The translations under genes and the position numbers were made by a program. The notes beneath the pieces were generated by a model, which was not told where the DNA came from, made no database searches, and worked only from the letters and a program-made list of their open reading frames with translations. Of a stretch of DNA of 64,000 nucleotides, positions 7,124 through 15,396 are shown piece after piece. The DNA lies in NCBI RefSeq assembly GCF_000238295.3, contig NZ_AHCD03000032.1, forward strand, positions 124,001 through 188,000, given 5' to 3'. The DNA is from Pseudoalteromonas rubra (GTDB lineage Bacteria; Pseudomonadota; Gammaproteobacteria; Enterobacterales; Alteromonadaceae). The first letter of the stretch is position 1. The number at the start of each line of letters is the position of its first letter.

Positions 7124-9103
7124 ATGTCCACCAAACTACGTTTGTTGATTTCATTCTTGCTGGTCGGCTTACTGCCCGCCGCATTTATGGCAATCACATC
7201 CTTAATGACCGCATCCGATGCGTTGGAACGTCAAGCTTATAATCAGCTGACCTCAATCAAACATATTAAACATCGCCAAATCGACGATTACTTTCAGGCA
7301 CGCAAGGCAGACCTGAGTCTGATTGCCGCACAATGGCAACAAATCGCCAGTACTGAAGTACATTCGACTTCAGCTCAATTAGCGCATAAAAACCATGCTT
7401 TGTTTAAACACTTTATTGAACAGAAAGGGTTTTACGACTTATTCATCATAGACACCGATGGCTTTATTGGTTACACCGTCGCACAGGAAAGCGATTATAA
7501 AACCAATCTGAGATCTGGGCCCTATCGAGACTCCGGACTGGCACAGTTGTTTCGCAATGCACTCAACGGTAAGCAGTTTTCTATTACTGACTACCAACAG
7601 TATGCCCCCAGCAACAATGAACCAGCCGCGTTCATAGGTGTCCCTATCCAGATTAACGGACGAACACATTCAATTATTGCTTTGCAAATCGCCATTGATA
7701 CCATCAACGACATCATGCAACAACGCGATGGTATGGGTAAAACTGGTGAATCTTATCTGGTCGGCTCAGATTTAAGAATGCGCTCTGATTCATATCTCGA
7801 CCCCACTGCACACAGTGTGACAGCGAGCTTTGCAGGTTCAGTTGTCCGAAACGGGGTTGATACCTACGCGGTCAGGCGTGGTTTGCAAGGGTTCTCTGAA
7901 ACCAAATTGATCATTGATTACAACGGCAACCCGGTCTTGTCTGCCTATATGCCCTTTCAGTTCGAAAACCTGAACTGGGTATTATTGAGCGAAATTGATA
8001 AAGCGGAGGCATTTGCACCAATTTATCAACTATATTGGTTTATTGCGATAATTGGCGGAATTGCAATTATCGCAATCAGCATTGCCACCTGGTTAATAGC
8101 CAATTCTGTTTTACGTCCACTTGGCGGGGAACCCAGCATGATGCGCGATATCAGTGAACGCATCGCCTCAGGTGATTTGCGCCAGGATTTCAGCCAGGAT
8201 ACCAATGTTACTGGTGTATATGGTGCGATGCGACAAATGACCAGTTACCTCACGGGTGTGATTGGGACTATCAGTGAAACAACTTCTCAGCTTGCTGTCA
8301 CAGCCAGCCAGACCAGTGCTGCCAGCGAGCAGGCCAATACCAGCTTACAAGAGCAACATGCGAATATAGAGCAAGTAGCGCTCGCTATCAGTGCAACAGC
8401 TCAATCCATTGAAAGCGTTGCCAGCAGCGCTAATCAGGTTGCTATGCTCAGTGTCAGGGCAGAGGAAAGTACAGACGCCGCCAGTCATACTTTGGCACAG
8501 TGCGTTTCTAAGATGAGCACCTTAGATCAGGTCATTAGTGATTCTGAACGTGCAATCAAGAACGTTGAATCTGGTGCCCAAAATATCGGCAAAGTCATAG
8601 AAGTGATCCAGGCAATTACCGAGCAAACAAATCTGCTTGCATTAAATGCCGCTATCGAAGCTGCTCGTGCAGGTGAGCATGGCCGAGGCTTTGCTGTCGT
8701 CGCAGACGAAGTACGTCAGCTGGCGCACAAAACTCAGCAATCTACTGGCGATATTGAAACCATGATCCTGGAGTTACAAGGGGCAACCACTCGGGCCGTT
8801 GATAAAATGCATCAATCTTCCGAAGTCGCACAGGCCTCTATCTCAGCCACCAATGAGAGTGCCCAAAGCCTGCACAAAAGCGTTACACAGATCCAGGAGA
8901 TATCAGTAAGTGCCCGACGCATTGCGCAGGAAGCACAACAACAGACCTCGACGACTGAAGAGATCAGTTACAACATTGATGCGATTAAACAAGCGGCATT
9001 GGATAACGCAGCCGGGGCCGATCAGGTTGCCAGTGCAAGTCTGGACCTGGACAAGCAATCAAGAAAACTGAAACAAATTACGGCCAGCTTCAAGTTGCCA
9101 TAA
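7124..9103 (+). CDS. Methyl-accepting chemotaxis protein
   Basis: This 659-residue transmembrane chemoreceptor has a first helix near residues 7-28 (LLISFLLVGLLPAAFMA). A long periplasmic sensor of about 270 residues follows and resembles a double-CACHE fold. The second helix is near 305-330 (FIAIIGGIAIIAISIATWL). A HAMP-like linker follows (LGGEPSMMRDISERIASGD), then a coiled-coil signalling domain. Its hairpin tip reads EQTNLLALNAAIEAARAGE and continues with HGRGFAVVADEVRQLA (about 500-535), the diagnostic MCP signature. The frame extends to a TTG at 7088, but the ATG at 7124 gives the usual short cytoplasmic start. No chemotaxis genes are adjacent, and the ligand cannot be read from sequence. 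Confidence 0.93.
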   Translation: MSTKLRLLISFLLVGLLPAAFMAITSLMTASDALERQAYNQLTSIKHIKHRQIDDYFQARKADLSLIAAQWQQIASTEVHSTSAQLAHKNHALFKHFIEQKGFYDLFIIDTDGFIGYTVAQESDYKTNLRSGPYRDSGLAQLFRNALNGKQFSITDYQQYAPSNNEPAAFIGVPIQINGRTHSIIALQIAIDTINDIMQQRDGMGKTGESYLVGSDLRMRSDSYLDPTAHSVTASFAGSVVRNGVDTYAVRRGLQGFSETKLIIDYNGNPVLSAYMPFQFENLNWVLLSEIDKAEAFAPIYQLYWFIAIIGGIAIIAISIATWLIANSVLRPLGGEPSMMRDISERIASGDLRQDFSQDTNVTGVYGAMRQMTSYLTGVIGTISETTSQLAVTASQTSAASEQANTSLQEQHANIEQVALAISATAQSIESVASSANQVAMLSVRAEESTDAASHTLAQCVSKMSTLDQVISDSERAIKNVESGAQNIGKVIEVIQAITEQTNLLALNAAIEAARAGEHGRGFAVVADEVRQLAHKTQQSTGDIETMILELQGATTRAVDKMHQSSEVAQASISATNESAQSLHKSVTQIQEISVSARRIAQEAQQQTSTTEEISYNIDAIKQAALDNAAGADQVASASLDLDKQSRKLKQITASFKLP

Positions 9104-9123
9104 CCAGTATTCCATCGCTTGTC

Positions 9124-9159
9124 GCGTAAGCCAACTGGCTAGGTTCAGTTGGCTTACGC
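9124..9159. terminator. Terminator between convergent mcp and arsJ
   Basis: A perfect 14-bp stem (GCGTAAGCCAACTG / CAGTTGGCTTACGC) with an 8-base loop is followed by TATTTT on the plus strand. It lies between the stops of two convergent genes, so it probably serves both. Confidence 0.75.
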
Positions 9160-9175
9160 TATTTTGGAGCGTTAC

Positions 9176-10375
9176 TTATCTGGTGTGGCGTTGCAATCCG
9201 TAGGTAAGTATCGTCGCTAGCACAAGCAACACACTGGAAATCAACAAACAACTAATCAGGCCACCATACTGGTAAGCAAGTCCTGATAAGACTGTGCCGG
9301 CCAGGCGCCCCATAGCATTGGCCATGTAGTAGAATCCGACATCCATCGATACCCCGTCTTCATCCGCAAAGTGCACTATCAAAAAACTGTGCAAAGAAGA
9401 ATTAACGGCGAACACCGCACCAAATATCAACAGACCCGCAATAATAGAAATCTGAATATACCACTTATACCACAACGCCAATGCGATAAGCGCAGGCAGC
9501 AAGCAAAGCGTAGCCACCCAGATAAATGCCTGTTGGGTATTAGAGCGCCGCTTGCCCAACAATTTAGGCGCATTTGCCTGAACTAGCCCATACGCTATGA
9601 CCCAGCAAGCCATAAACCCACCAACCCACCAGTGGTCCCAGCCGAACACGCTGGCCAGATAAACCGGCAATGCCACTACGAACCAAACATCTCTGGAGGC
9701 AAACAAGAACAGTCTTGCACCTGATAGCCAGTTGACTTGTTTGCTGGTCGAAAACATCTCAGAAAATTTTGGCTTATGTTTCTTCTTGCCCAGCTCCTGC
9801 TTCAGCAGTACCAGGCTGAGTAACCAGGTTACCAGTAGCATCGCACTCATAAACCACAATGCTCCCTGGAACCCTAGCTGGGTCAGCAGCAAGCCCCCCA
9901 TAAAGAACCCAACCCCTTTAAGTGCGTTCTTCGAGCCAGTCAGGATTGCAACCCATTTAAACAAGACCCCATCATGCTCTTTAGGCACCAGCAACTTAAT
10001 GGCGCTTTTAGCGCTCATCTTATTGAGGTCTTTCGCAATGCCTGATAAAGCCTGCGCAACCATAACATAGGCAATACTTAACCACTGTGGGTCCACGGCC
10101 AGCATCAGCAACGCGACAATTTGCAAAAACAGGCCGACATTCATGGTTTTGTTCAGGCCCATCCTGGCACCCAACCAGCCACCAACCAGGTTAGTCACTA
10201 CACCAAATACTTCATAAAGCAAAAATAAGGAAGCAATGGCGAGCGGACTGTAACCCAGCTGATGGAAGTAGAGCACCACCAGCATTCTCAGTGCACCGTC
10301 GGTCAGGGTAAACGACCAGTAATTACCGGTAATTACCAGGTACTGCTTTATTGGCGCGGATAACTGCTGCAACAC
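9176..10375 (-). CDS. arsJ: Organoarsenical efflux MFS transporter ArsJ
   Basis: This is a major facilitator protein of about 399 residues. Its N-terminus, QYLVITGNYWSFTLTDGALR, is characteristic of ArsJ, and about 11-12 hydrophobic helices follow. ArsJ exports 1-arseno-3-phosphoglycerate, which is made from arsenate by a dedicated GAPDH. The gene directly downstream of a GAPDH gene on the same strand is exactly that pairing. I chose the GTG at 10375, 4 bases after the GAPDH stop, because TGGGGA sits at good spacing before it; an in-frame TTG at 10399 would overlap the GAPDH gene by 20 bases. The arsenical role rests on family resemblance and the gene pairing. Confidence 0.88.
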   Translation of the reverse strand: MLQQLSAPIKQYLVITGNYWSFTLTDGALRMLVVLYFHQLGYSPLAIASLFLLYEVFGVVTNLVGGWLGARMGLNKTMNVGLFLQIVALLMLAVDPQWLSIAYVMVAQALSGIAKDLNKMSAKSAIKLLVPKEHDGVLFKWVAILTGSKNALKGVGFFMGGLLLTQLGFQGALWFMSAMLLVTWLLSLVLLKQELGKKKHKPKFSEMFSTSKQVNWLSGARLFLFASRDVWFVVALPVYLASVFGWDHWWVGGFMACWVIAYGLVQANAPKLLGKRRSNTQQAFIWVATLCLLPALIALALWYKWYIQISIIAGLLIFGAVFAVNSSLHSFLIVHFADEDGVSMDVGFYYMANAMGRLAGTVLSGLAYQYGGLISCLLISSVLLVLATILTYGLQRHTR

Positions 10376-10379
10376 GCTT

Positions 10380-11393
10380 TTATCCCCAACGCTGAGCAAT
10401 CACGTAACGCACAAGATCAGCGGTGCGATTTGCATAGCCCCATTCATTATCATACCAAACATAAAGCTTAACCTGGGTCCCATTCACAACCATAGTAGAC
10501 AAAGCATCAATGATGGCGCTGCGTGGGTCCGTTTTATAGTCGATAGATACCAAAGGGCGAGTTTCATAGCCCAGAATACCAGCCAGCTCTCCCTGTGCAG
10601 CTTGCTCCATCCAGCTATTGATTTCTTCAACGGTCGTTTCGCGATTTACTTCGAATACGCAGTCAGTGATCGACGCATTTGTCAGCGGCACACGCACAGC
10701 GTGACCATTCAGCTTCCCTTTCAGTTCTGGAAATATATGAGTAATGGCGGTTGCCGATCCAGTCGTAGTAGGAATTAAGCTTGTGCCACAAGCGCGTGCT
10801 CTGCGCAGATCTTTATGTGGCGCATCAATAATGGTCTGAGTATTAGTGATGTCGTGAATTGTGGTCATTGATCCATGTTTAATACCAATGTTGTCCTGCA
10901 ACACTTTAACAACGGGTGCAAGACAGTTAGTCGTGCACGATGCAGCCGTCACGATGGGGTGAGACTCAGCTTCGAATAGCTGTTGGTTTACGCCCATCAC
11001 AACATTCAGTACACCCTCTTCTTTTACCGGTGCTGTTACCACGACCTGTTTGACGCCCTGCTCAAAGTAGCCAGCCAGCTTCTCTTTGGTTTTCATTTTG
11101 CCACTGGCTTCGATGACCAAATCACAACCAGACCAGTCAATGCTTTCGATCTGTTTTTGCTGCGTCACGGTAATATGTTTATCTGCAATCACCATAGTGC
11201 CAGCATCACTGGCTTGCGCTTCGAATTGCCACTTACCATGTACTGAGTCAAAGTTCATCAGATGCGCCAGCGTATGCGCGTCACCGCCTGGGTCGTTAAT
11301 GCTTACAATTTCTATGTCTGCTGATTGCCATAATGCCCGCATGGTCAATCTGCCCATACGTCCAAATCCATTGATACCTACTTTGATTGTCAT
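10380..11393 (-). CDS. ArsJ-associated glyceraldehyde-3-phosphate dehydrogenase
   Basis: This 337-residue GAPDH starts with the Rossmann motif IKVGINGFGRMGRL and contains the catalytic Cys in ASCTTNC near residue 151. The partner histidine region and the C-terminal YVWYDNEWGYANR motif are present. In ArsJ systems such an enzyme accepts arsenate in place of phosphate to form 1-arseno-3-phosphoglycerate, which ArsJ expels. The frame reaches 11465, but the ATG at 11393 preceded by AAAAAGGTA gives the normal N-terminus. It is the first gene of a two-gene minus-strand unit with arsJ. The central glycolytic GAPDH of this organism is more likely another gene, such as the long form at 61131. Its arsenate role is inferred from context. 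Confidence 0.88.
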   Translation of the reverse strand: MTIKVGINGFGRMGRLTMRALWQSADIEIVSINDPGGDAHTLAHLMNFDSVHGKWQFEAQASDAGTMVIADKHITVTQQKQIESIDWSGCDLVIEASGKMKTKEKLAGYFEQGVKQVVVTAPVKEEGVLNVVMGVNQQLFEAESHPIVTAASCTTNCLAPVVKVLQDNIGIKHGSMTTIHDITNTQTIIDAPHKDLRRARACGTSLIPTTTGSATAITHIFPELKGKLNGHAVRVPLTNASITDCVFEVNRETTVEEINSWMEQAAQGELAGILGYETRPLVSIDYKTDPRSAIIDALSTMVVNGTQVKLYVWYDNEWGYANRTADLVRYVIAQRWG

Positions 11394-11481
11394 GTGAATT
11401 ACCTTTTTAATTACACCGGATCGACTCTGGAGCGTTTCAGGACAAGCCTTCATCCTCCAAACCAAATATGCGAAATATATT

Positions 11482-11501
11482 ATATATGTTTTTCCATATA
11501 T
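11482..11501. promoter_or_regulatory. AT-rich dyad upstream of the arsenate unit
   Basis: ATATATG and CATATAT flank a 6-base spacer, about 90-105 bases upstream of the GAPDH start and about 100 bases before rsmF. AT-rich dyads of this kind are typical of ArsR/SmtB operators, but no arsR gene is in the window, so the regulator is unknown. Confidence 0.35.
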
Positions 11502-11603
11502 TCAAGATAAATGGCAAAGCATTGCCTTGCTACGAGGAATATAGCCTCTTAGGGTCAGTCTATCCCCGTGTGATGTCAATTAGTGGTAAACTAGTCGCTA
11601 AAA

Positions 11604-13061
11604 GTGCAAGAGATACTGACTTTGGACAACAAAACTTATATTCCCGATGATTTTATTGCAGATGTCGCCAGCTACCTACCGGCACACCTGACGATGGATG
11701 ACTTTATTGCCAGCTGTCGCACCGGCCTGCGGCGCGCTGTCCGTGTTAATACCCTAAAGATGTCGCTGCAAGAATTTGAACATCAGGCTGCGCAACTAAA
11801 CTGGCACATTGAGCCTATTCCCTGGTGCGAGCAGGGCTACTGGCTAACCCGCCCAGCAGAAGAAGAAGCCAACCTGCCTATCGGTAATACTGCTCTGCAC
11901 CTGAGTGGCTGTATCTACGTTCAAGAAGCAAGCTCTATGCTGCCACCTATGGCGCTGGCCACCTCTTTGACCCCGGGAGAGCATGTACTGGATATGGCCG
12001 CAGCGCCAGGATCAAAAACGTCACAGTTGGCCGCTTTAATGGAAAATCAGGGGATTCTGATTGCTAATGAACTCTCCTCTTCGCGGTTAAAGACACTGGC
12101 CGCTACGCTGAAGCGTATGGGCGTAGCCAACTGCGCACTGTCGCACTTTGATGGTCAGGTGTTTGGTGATTATATGTATGAAAGTTTTGATCATATATTA
12201 TTGGATGCCCCCTGCTCTGGAGAAGGGACTGTGCGCAAAGACCCTGATGCGCTTAAGAACTGGTCACTGGCATCGAACCAGGACATCGCCGAGGTACAAA
12301 AAACACTGATCCACAGTGCCTTTATGGCCTTGAAACCCGGCGGCACTCTAGTGTATTCAACCTGTACCCTAACACCAGTAGAAAACCAGCAGATTTGCGA
12401 CCACCTGCTCAAGACCTTCTCAGAGTACGTTGAAATAGTACCGCTTAGTAGCCTGTTTCCGGATGCTAACAAAGCCGCTACGGCACAAGGCTACTTACAT
12501 GTCTGGCCGCAAATCTACGATAGCGAAGGTTTTTTTATTGCCAAATTCAAAAAAACAGGCAGTGTCGAGCATCCACAGCAAAAGACAAAAAAAGGACATT
12601 TTCCCTTTTCGCCCACTACCAAAAAAGACCAGCAAGCATTTGAGACAAGTATTAAGCAACAGTTTGGGGTCAAATCTTTGCCTGGCACACTGATGAGTCG
12701 AGACAAAGAATTATGGTTATTTCCTCAACACATGGAAACACTGCAGGAAAAAATTAAATACTCGCGGATTGGCATTAAAGTCGCCACTACCCACAAAAAC
12801 GGTGTCAAACTTGAGCACGAGTTTGCTACCTGCCTCGGTCACCTTGCAACAAGTAATGTGTTTGAGTTAGATCCCGCGCAAGCAAAAGCATACTTTCAGG
12901 GACAGGATATCCGCCTTGATCCCCCAGGTCCCGCACAGGGTGAGGTGTTACTTACACTATGCGGCGCACCAGTCGGGCTCGGCAAGTGGCAGAAAGCCAA
13001 AATCAAAAACAAGCTACCACGCGATCTGGTACTAAATGGTCAGTTAATAACTTGGGTATAA
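11604..13061 (+). CDS. rsmF: 16S rRNA (cytosine(1407)-C(5))-methyltransferase RsmF
   Basis: This 485-residue m5C methyltransferase is closely similar along its whole length to E. coli RsmF (479 residues). The SAM-binding motif is DMAAAPGSKTSQLAALM, and the two conserved cysteines lie in LLDAPCSGEG and YSTCTLTPVENQ. A C-terminal PUA-like region includes KELWLFPQHMETLQEKIKYSR. It methylates C1407 in the decoding region of 16S rRNA. The GTG at 11604 was taken as start; a TTG at 11622 would give a protein of 479 residues and is equally possible. It is divergent from the arsenate pair and stands alone. Confidence 0.95.
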   Translation: MQEILTLDNKTYIPDDFIADVASYLPAHLTMDDFIASCRTGLRRAVRVNTLKMSLQEFEHQAAQLNWHIEPIPWCEQGYWLTRPAEEEANLPIGNTALHLSGCIYVQEASSMLPPMALATSLTPGEHVLDMAAAPGSKTSQLAALMENQGILIANELSSSRLKTLAATLKRMGVANCALSHFDGQVFGDYMYESFDHILLDAPCSGEGTVRKDPDALKNWSLASNQDIAEVQKTLIHSAFMALKPGGTLVYSTCTLTPVENQQICDHLLKTFSEYVEIVPLSSLFPDANKAATAQGYLHVWPQIYDSEGFFIAKFKKTGSVEHPQQKTKKGHFPFSPTTKKDQQAFETSIKQQFGVKSLPGTLMSRDKELWLFPQHMETLQEKIKYSRIGIKVATTHKNGVKLEHEFATCLGHLATSNVFELDPAQAKAYFQGQDIRLDPPGPAQGEVLLTLCGAPVGLGKWQKAKIKNKLPRDLVLNGQLITWV

Positions 13062-13149
13062 CCTGAACAAAAGTTTTTGATAATTTTAAGACCATTCATT
13101 TATATGTAAGTAACACATTGTTTTTGATAAAGTAATTAATATTTCAAAT

Positions 13150-13292
13150 GTTTGTAAATTTTATGAAGCCTTAGCTACACTTAAATGACTTTCTACTTCT
13201 CCCTTGTAATTAGAAGGTGTTTTTAAGTTAGCGCATGGCTCCAAAATTGAGCCTTTCCCTAAGCCCGACTCCCTCAGAGTCGGGCGTTTTTT
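13150..13292 (+). ncRNA. Candidate small RNA with intrinsic terminator
   Basis: In the gap after rsmF there is a promoter-like pair: TTGTAA near 13153, 18 bases, then TACACT. A region of about 100 bases follows without a convincing ORF, and it ends in a strong terminator. Between them GGCTC...GAGCC forms a small hairpin with a 7-base loop (caaaatt), and CTTCT...AGAAG may form another. The arrangement (own promoter, short structured body, GC-rich terminator with T6) fits an Hfq-type small RNA. It could instead be the trailing 3' UTR of rsmF, which ends about 200 bases upstream. I do not recognise a known RNA family. Confidence 0.4.
13263..13292 (+). terminator. Strong intrinsic terminator
   Basis: GCCCGACTC / GAGTCGGGC form a perfect 9-bp GC-rich stem with loop cctca, followed by GTTTTTTAT. 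It ends whatever transcript crosses the region downstream of rsmF. Confidence 0.85.
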
Positions 13293-13794
13293 ATGTCGCA
13301 GGCTCTCACCTCAGCAGCCCCTTCATCCGCTTTATCTCAACCATAGTGTACTTGTTTAGCGAGGTTTGAGCGCGCCGATGAATGAGACAACTGATGCACT
13401 TAAGTAAAGTCGCCATCAACCTGGAACAGGCAGACAGTTTTCCCATCTGTGATATTACTGCCGGGTACTATTTCAATTAAGTGATCAACGCCAGCAGACA
13501 AACTCATTTCAGGCATAAAGAAAAAGAACTGTACATGCATGACCGCATCAAACTGAATGAAAAATAGCGCTCTCTCAAGAAAACGGTCAGATGCTGGCAC
13601 CTGAAATAACTACCAACAAGCACAACGTCATTTTCATTGCGAATACCTGCAAGAACACCTTAAGACACTATGTCTGAGTGCTTTATTGAGCCCACAGCGA
13701 TGACTGCTAATGCCCTGTTGACAAAAATAATTTGCATCTTCTCCATACATGCATATATGATTCACATACGAATTATATATATAACACATACAGT
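13293..13794. other. 502-base stretch without a convincing gene
   Basis: No ORF here has a clear ribosome site or a recognisable product. A 66-codon minus-strand frame (13400-13600) contains an odd FFFF stretch and no known motif. Short plus-strand frames are interrupted by stops, which is compatible with a decayed gene. The last 80 bases before the ParD-like gene are AT-rich, carry TTGACA near 13718 and palindromes, and probably hold that gene's promoter and operator. Confidence 0.4.
13773..13784. promoter_or_regulatory. 12-bp palindrome before the ParD-like gene
   Basis: TTATATATATAA is a perfect 12-bp palindrome 10 bases before the ATG, and CATATATG is another 8-bp palindrome at 13752-13759. 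Ribbon-helix-helix antitoxins commonly repress their own promoters through such short palindromes, so autoregulation is plausible. Confidence 0.35.
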
Positions 13795-14007
13795 ATGGGT
13801 ATCGTTAAAATTTCTGAAGAATTACACGAAGAGCTACGACAGGCCAGTCAGGTCATGTCACGCTCAATCAATGCACAGGCAGAGTTTTGGATCAAAATGG
13901 GCCGACTGGCCGAACTGAATCCTGATATGACCTTTGCCCAATTGATAAGACAACAACTTAATCACACAAGGAATGACGCCATTGACTCAGGTCACGATCA
14001 AAAATAA
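13795..14007 (+). CDS. ParD-like ribbon-helix-helix protein
   Basis: This 70-residue protein begins GIVKISEELHEELRQASQVM and continues SRSINAQAEFWIKMGRLAEL, which matches the ParD-like family (antitoxin-type ribbon-helix-helix with a short C-terminal tail). The frame extends upstream to 13732, but homology begins at the ATG at 13795. There is no ParE-type toxin next to it. Instead its last 35 bases overlap a methionine aminopeptidase gene in another frame, so the two are translationally coupled. It probably binds DNA and regulates this two-gene unit; whether it also binds the aminopeptidase is unknown. Confidence 0.75.
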   Translation: MGIVKISEELHEELRQASQVMSRSINAQAEFWIKMGRLAELNPDMTFAQLIRQQLNHTRNDAIDSGHDQK

Positions 14008-14788
14008 TGCTGCTATCTCGCTTATGCGGGAGTCAGGGGCCATGTTAGCTCAAGTCTTTAAAGCCCTGGACGAGCAAGTAAAACCAGGCGTTACAACGCT
14101 ACAACTGGATGAATTCGTTGAGTATTATATTGTAGATGTGCTCGGTGCTACTCCAGCGAGTAAGGGTCAGTATGGATACCCCTACTCAATCAACACGTCA
14201 ATGAATGAAGTCGTCTGTCACGGCATGCCAAACGCAAAACATCTCATTGATAGCAGAGACATTCTGAATATCGATATCACCCTTAAACATCAAGGTTACA
14301 TTGCTGATTCCAGCAAAATGTATGTGATGCCAAATGCCAGTGATGCAGCCCGGGCGCTGGTTAACAATACTGTCAAAGCACTGTGGCGTGGTATCAATCA
14401 AGTAAAGCCTGGCGCAACACTAGGCGATATCGGCCATGCAATTGGAGAGTTTGCACGGCTAAAAGGGTTGAGCGTTGTAAGAGAATATTGCGGCCACGGA
14501 ATAGGCACTGAAATGCACGAAGCACCTGAAGTGCTGCATTTTGGACGCCCTGGTACCGGACTGAAACTCATACCCGGCATGACCTTCACCATCGAGCCGA
14601 TGCTTAATCAGGGTAGCCACAGGGTCAAAACGCTCAAAGATGGCTGGACTGTGGTAACAAGAGACCGTGCCTTATCAGCTCAGGCAGAGCACACACTCTT
14701 GGTAACCCCGACAGGATTTGAAGTATTAACCTTGCGAGAAGAAGAAAAAGTAGACGGTTTACCTGCCAATACCATACCACATACTTAG
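13973..14788 (+). CDS. map: Type I methionine aminopeptidase (second-copy type, paired with ParD-like gene)
   Basis: This 271-residue type I methionyl aminopeptidase removes the N-terminal Met from nascent proteins. All metal ligands of the pita-bread fold are present: D101 (NIDIT), D112 (ADSSKM), H175 (CGHGIG), E208 (FTIEPM) and E239 (QAEHTL), plus the active-site H83 in VVCHGMP. It resembles E. coli Map, with a slightly longer C-terminus. The housekeeping map gene is normally beside rpsB, so this is probably an extra copy; that gene is not in the window. The ATG at 13973 directly follows AAGGA; a TTG at 13982 has better spacing to that site and may be the true start. It overlaps the ParD-like gene by 35 bases. 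Confidence 0.9.
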   Translation: MTPLTQVTIKNNAAISLMRESGAMLAQVFKALDEQVKPGVTTLQLDEFVEYYIVDVLGATPASKGQYGYPYSINTSMNEVVCHGMPNAKHLIDSRDILNIDITLKHQGYIADSSKMYVMPNASDAARALVNNTVKALWRGINQVKPGATLGDIGHAIGEFARLKGLSVVREYCGHGIGTEMHEAPEVLHFGRPGTGLKLIPGMTFTIEPMLNQGSHRVKTLKDGWTVVTRDRALSAQAEHTLLVTPTGFEVLTLREEEKVDGLPANTIPHT

Positions 14789-14926
14789 GTTGCTCCCCTG
14801 AGGCGCCTAATTCTCAGTGATTACAAGAAATAGCTTGTTATTGGGGGCGCTGAATAGCAAATGTAAAACATTTCAGGGTTGGTTTGAGTTATTCCCCGAA
14901 TTGACTCTCTTTTGTTTATGATAGCT

Positions 14927-15175
14927 TTAAGTGCACTGCTCAAGCTCAGTGATCAGCCACATGGCATGCGCATTATCTGTCCCACATACATCTTCACAGG
15001 GCACGAAGTCGCCACAAACTTTGGGCCGACTGGGATCGCCAAACAACTTACACAGATTATCATCATCCAGTTGTACACACCGCTCTCCCGCAGGCTTGCC
15101 CTGCGGCATTCCCGGAATTGGCGAACTGATACTTGGTGCTATGCAACATGCACCACAACCCAAACGACACTCCAT
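14927..15175 (-). CDS. YkgJ-family cysteine-cluster protein
   Basis: This protein of about 82 residues is rich in conserved cysteines: MECRLGCGACC at the N-terminus, RCVQL, NLCKLFGD and later KVCGDFVPCEDVC. This is the UPF0153/YkgJ pattern (CxxxCxxCC...C...C...C), thought to bind zinc or an iron-sulfur cluster. I chose the ATG at 15175 because AAGGG lies just upstream; another ATG at 15187 would add four residues. It stands alone between map and an RND operon. Its function is unknown. Confidence 0.8.
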   Translation of the reverse strand: MECRLGCGACCIAPSISSPIPGMPQGKPAGERCVQLDDDNLCKLFGDPSRPKVCGDFVPCEDVCGTDNAHAMWLITELEQCT

Positions 15176-15396
15176 CAGACCCTTCATAATTTGAATTTAA
15201 CGAACAAAGCTCGCGATTATACGCCAATCCATGGATGAAAACACTAAACCCACAGTCAATAGGTAAGCAATCAGACATGATTGCAATGCCTTGTTACATT
15301 ATTTGAAATGATTAAAACACCTAGACACATCTGTTCGCGTATCCTTAACCAGGTTAGAGAAATCAATTCAACCGTTATTGATGGAAGGAATAACTC

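Noticed and set aside
13670..13918. ORF beginning MSECFIEPTA overlapping the ParD-like gene
   Set aside because: Different frame from the ParD-like homology, no ribosome site, no family resemblance.
14912..15238. Plus-strand ORFs opposite the cysteine-cluster gene
   Set aside because: The minus-strand frame has the conserved cysteine pattern; the plus frames have none.
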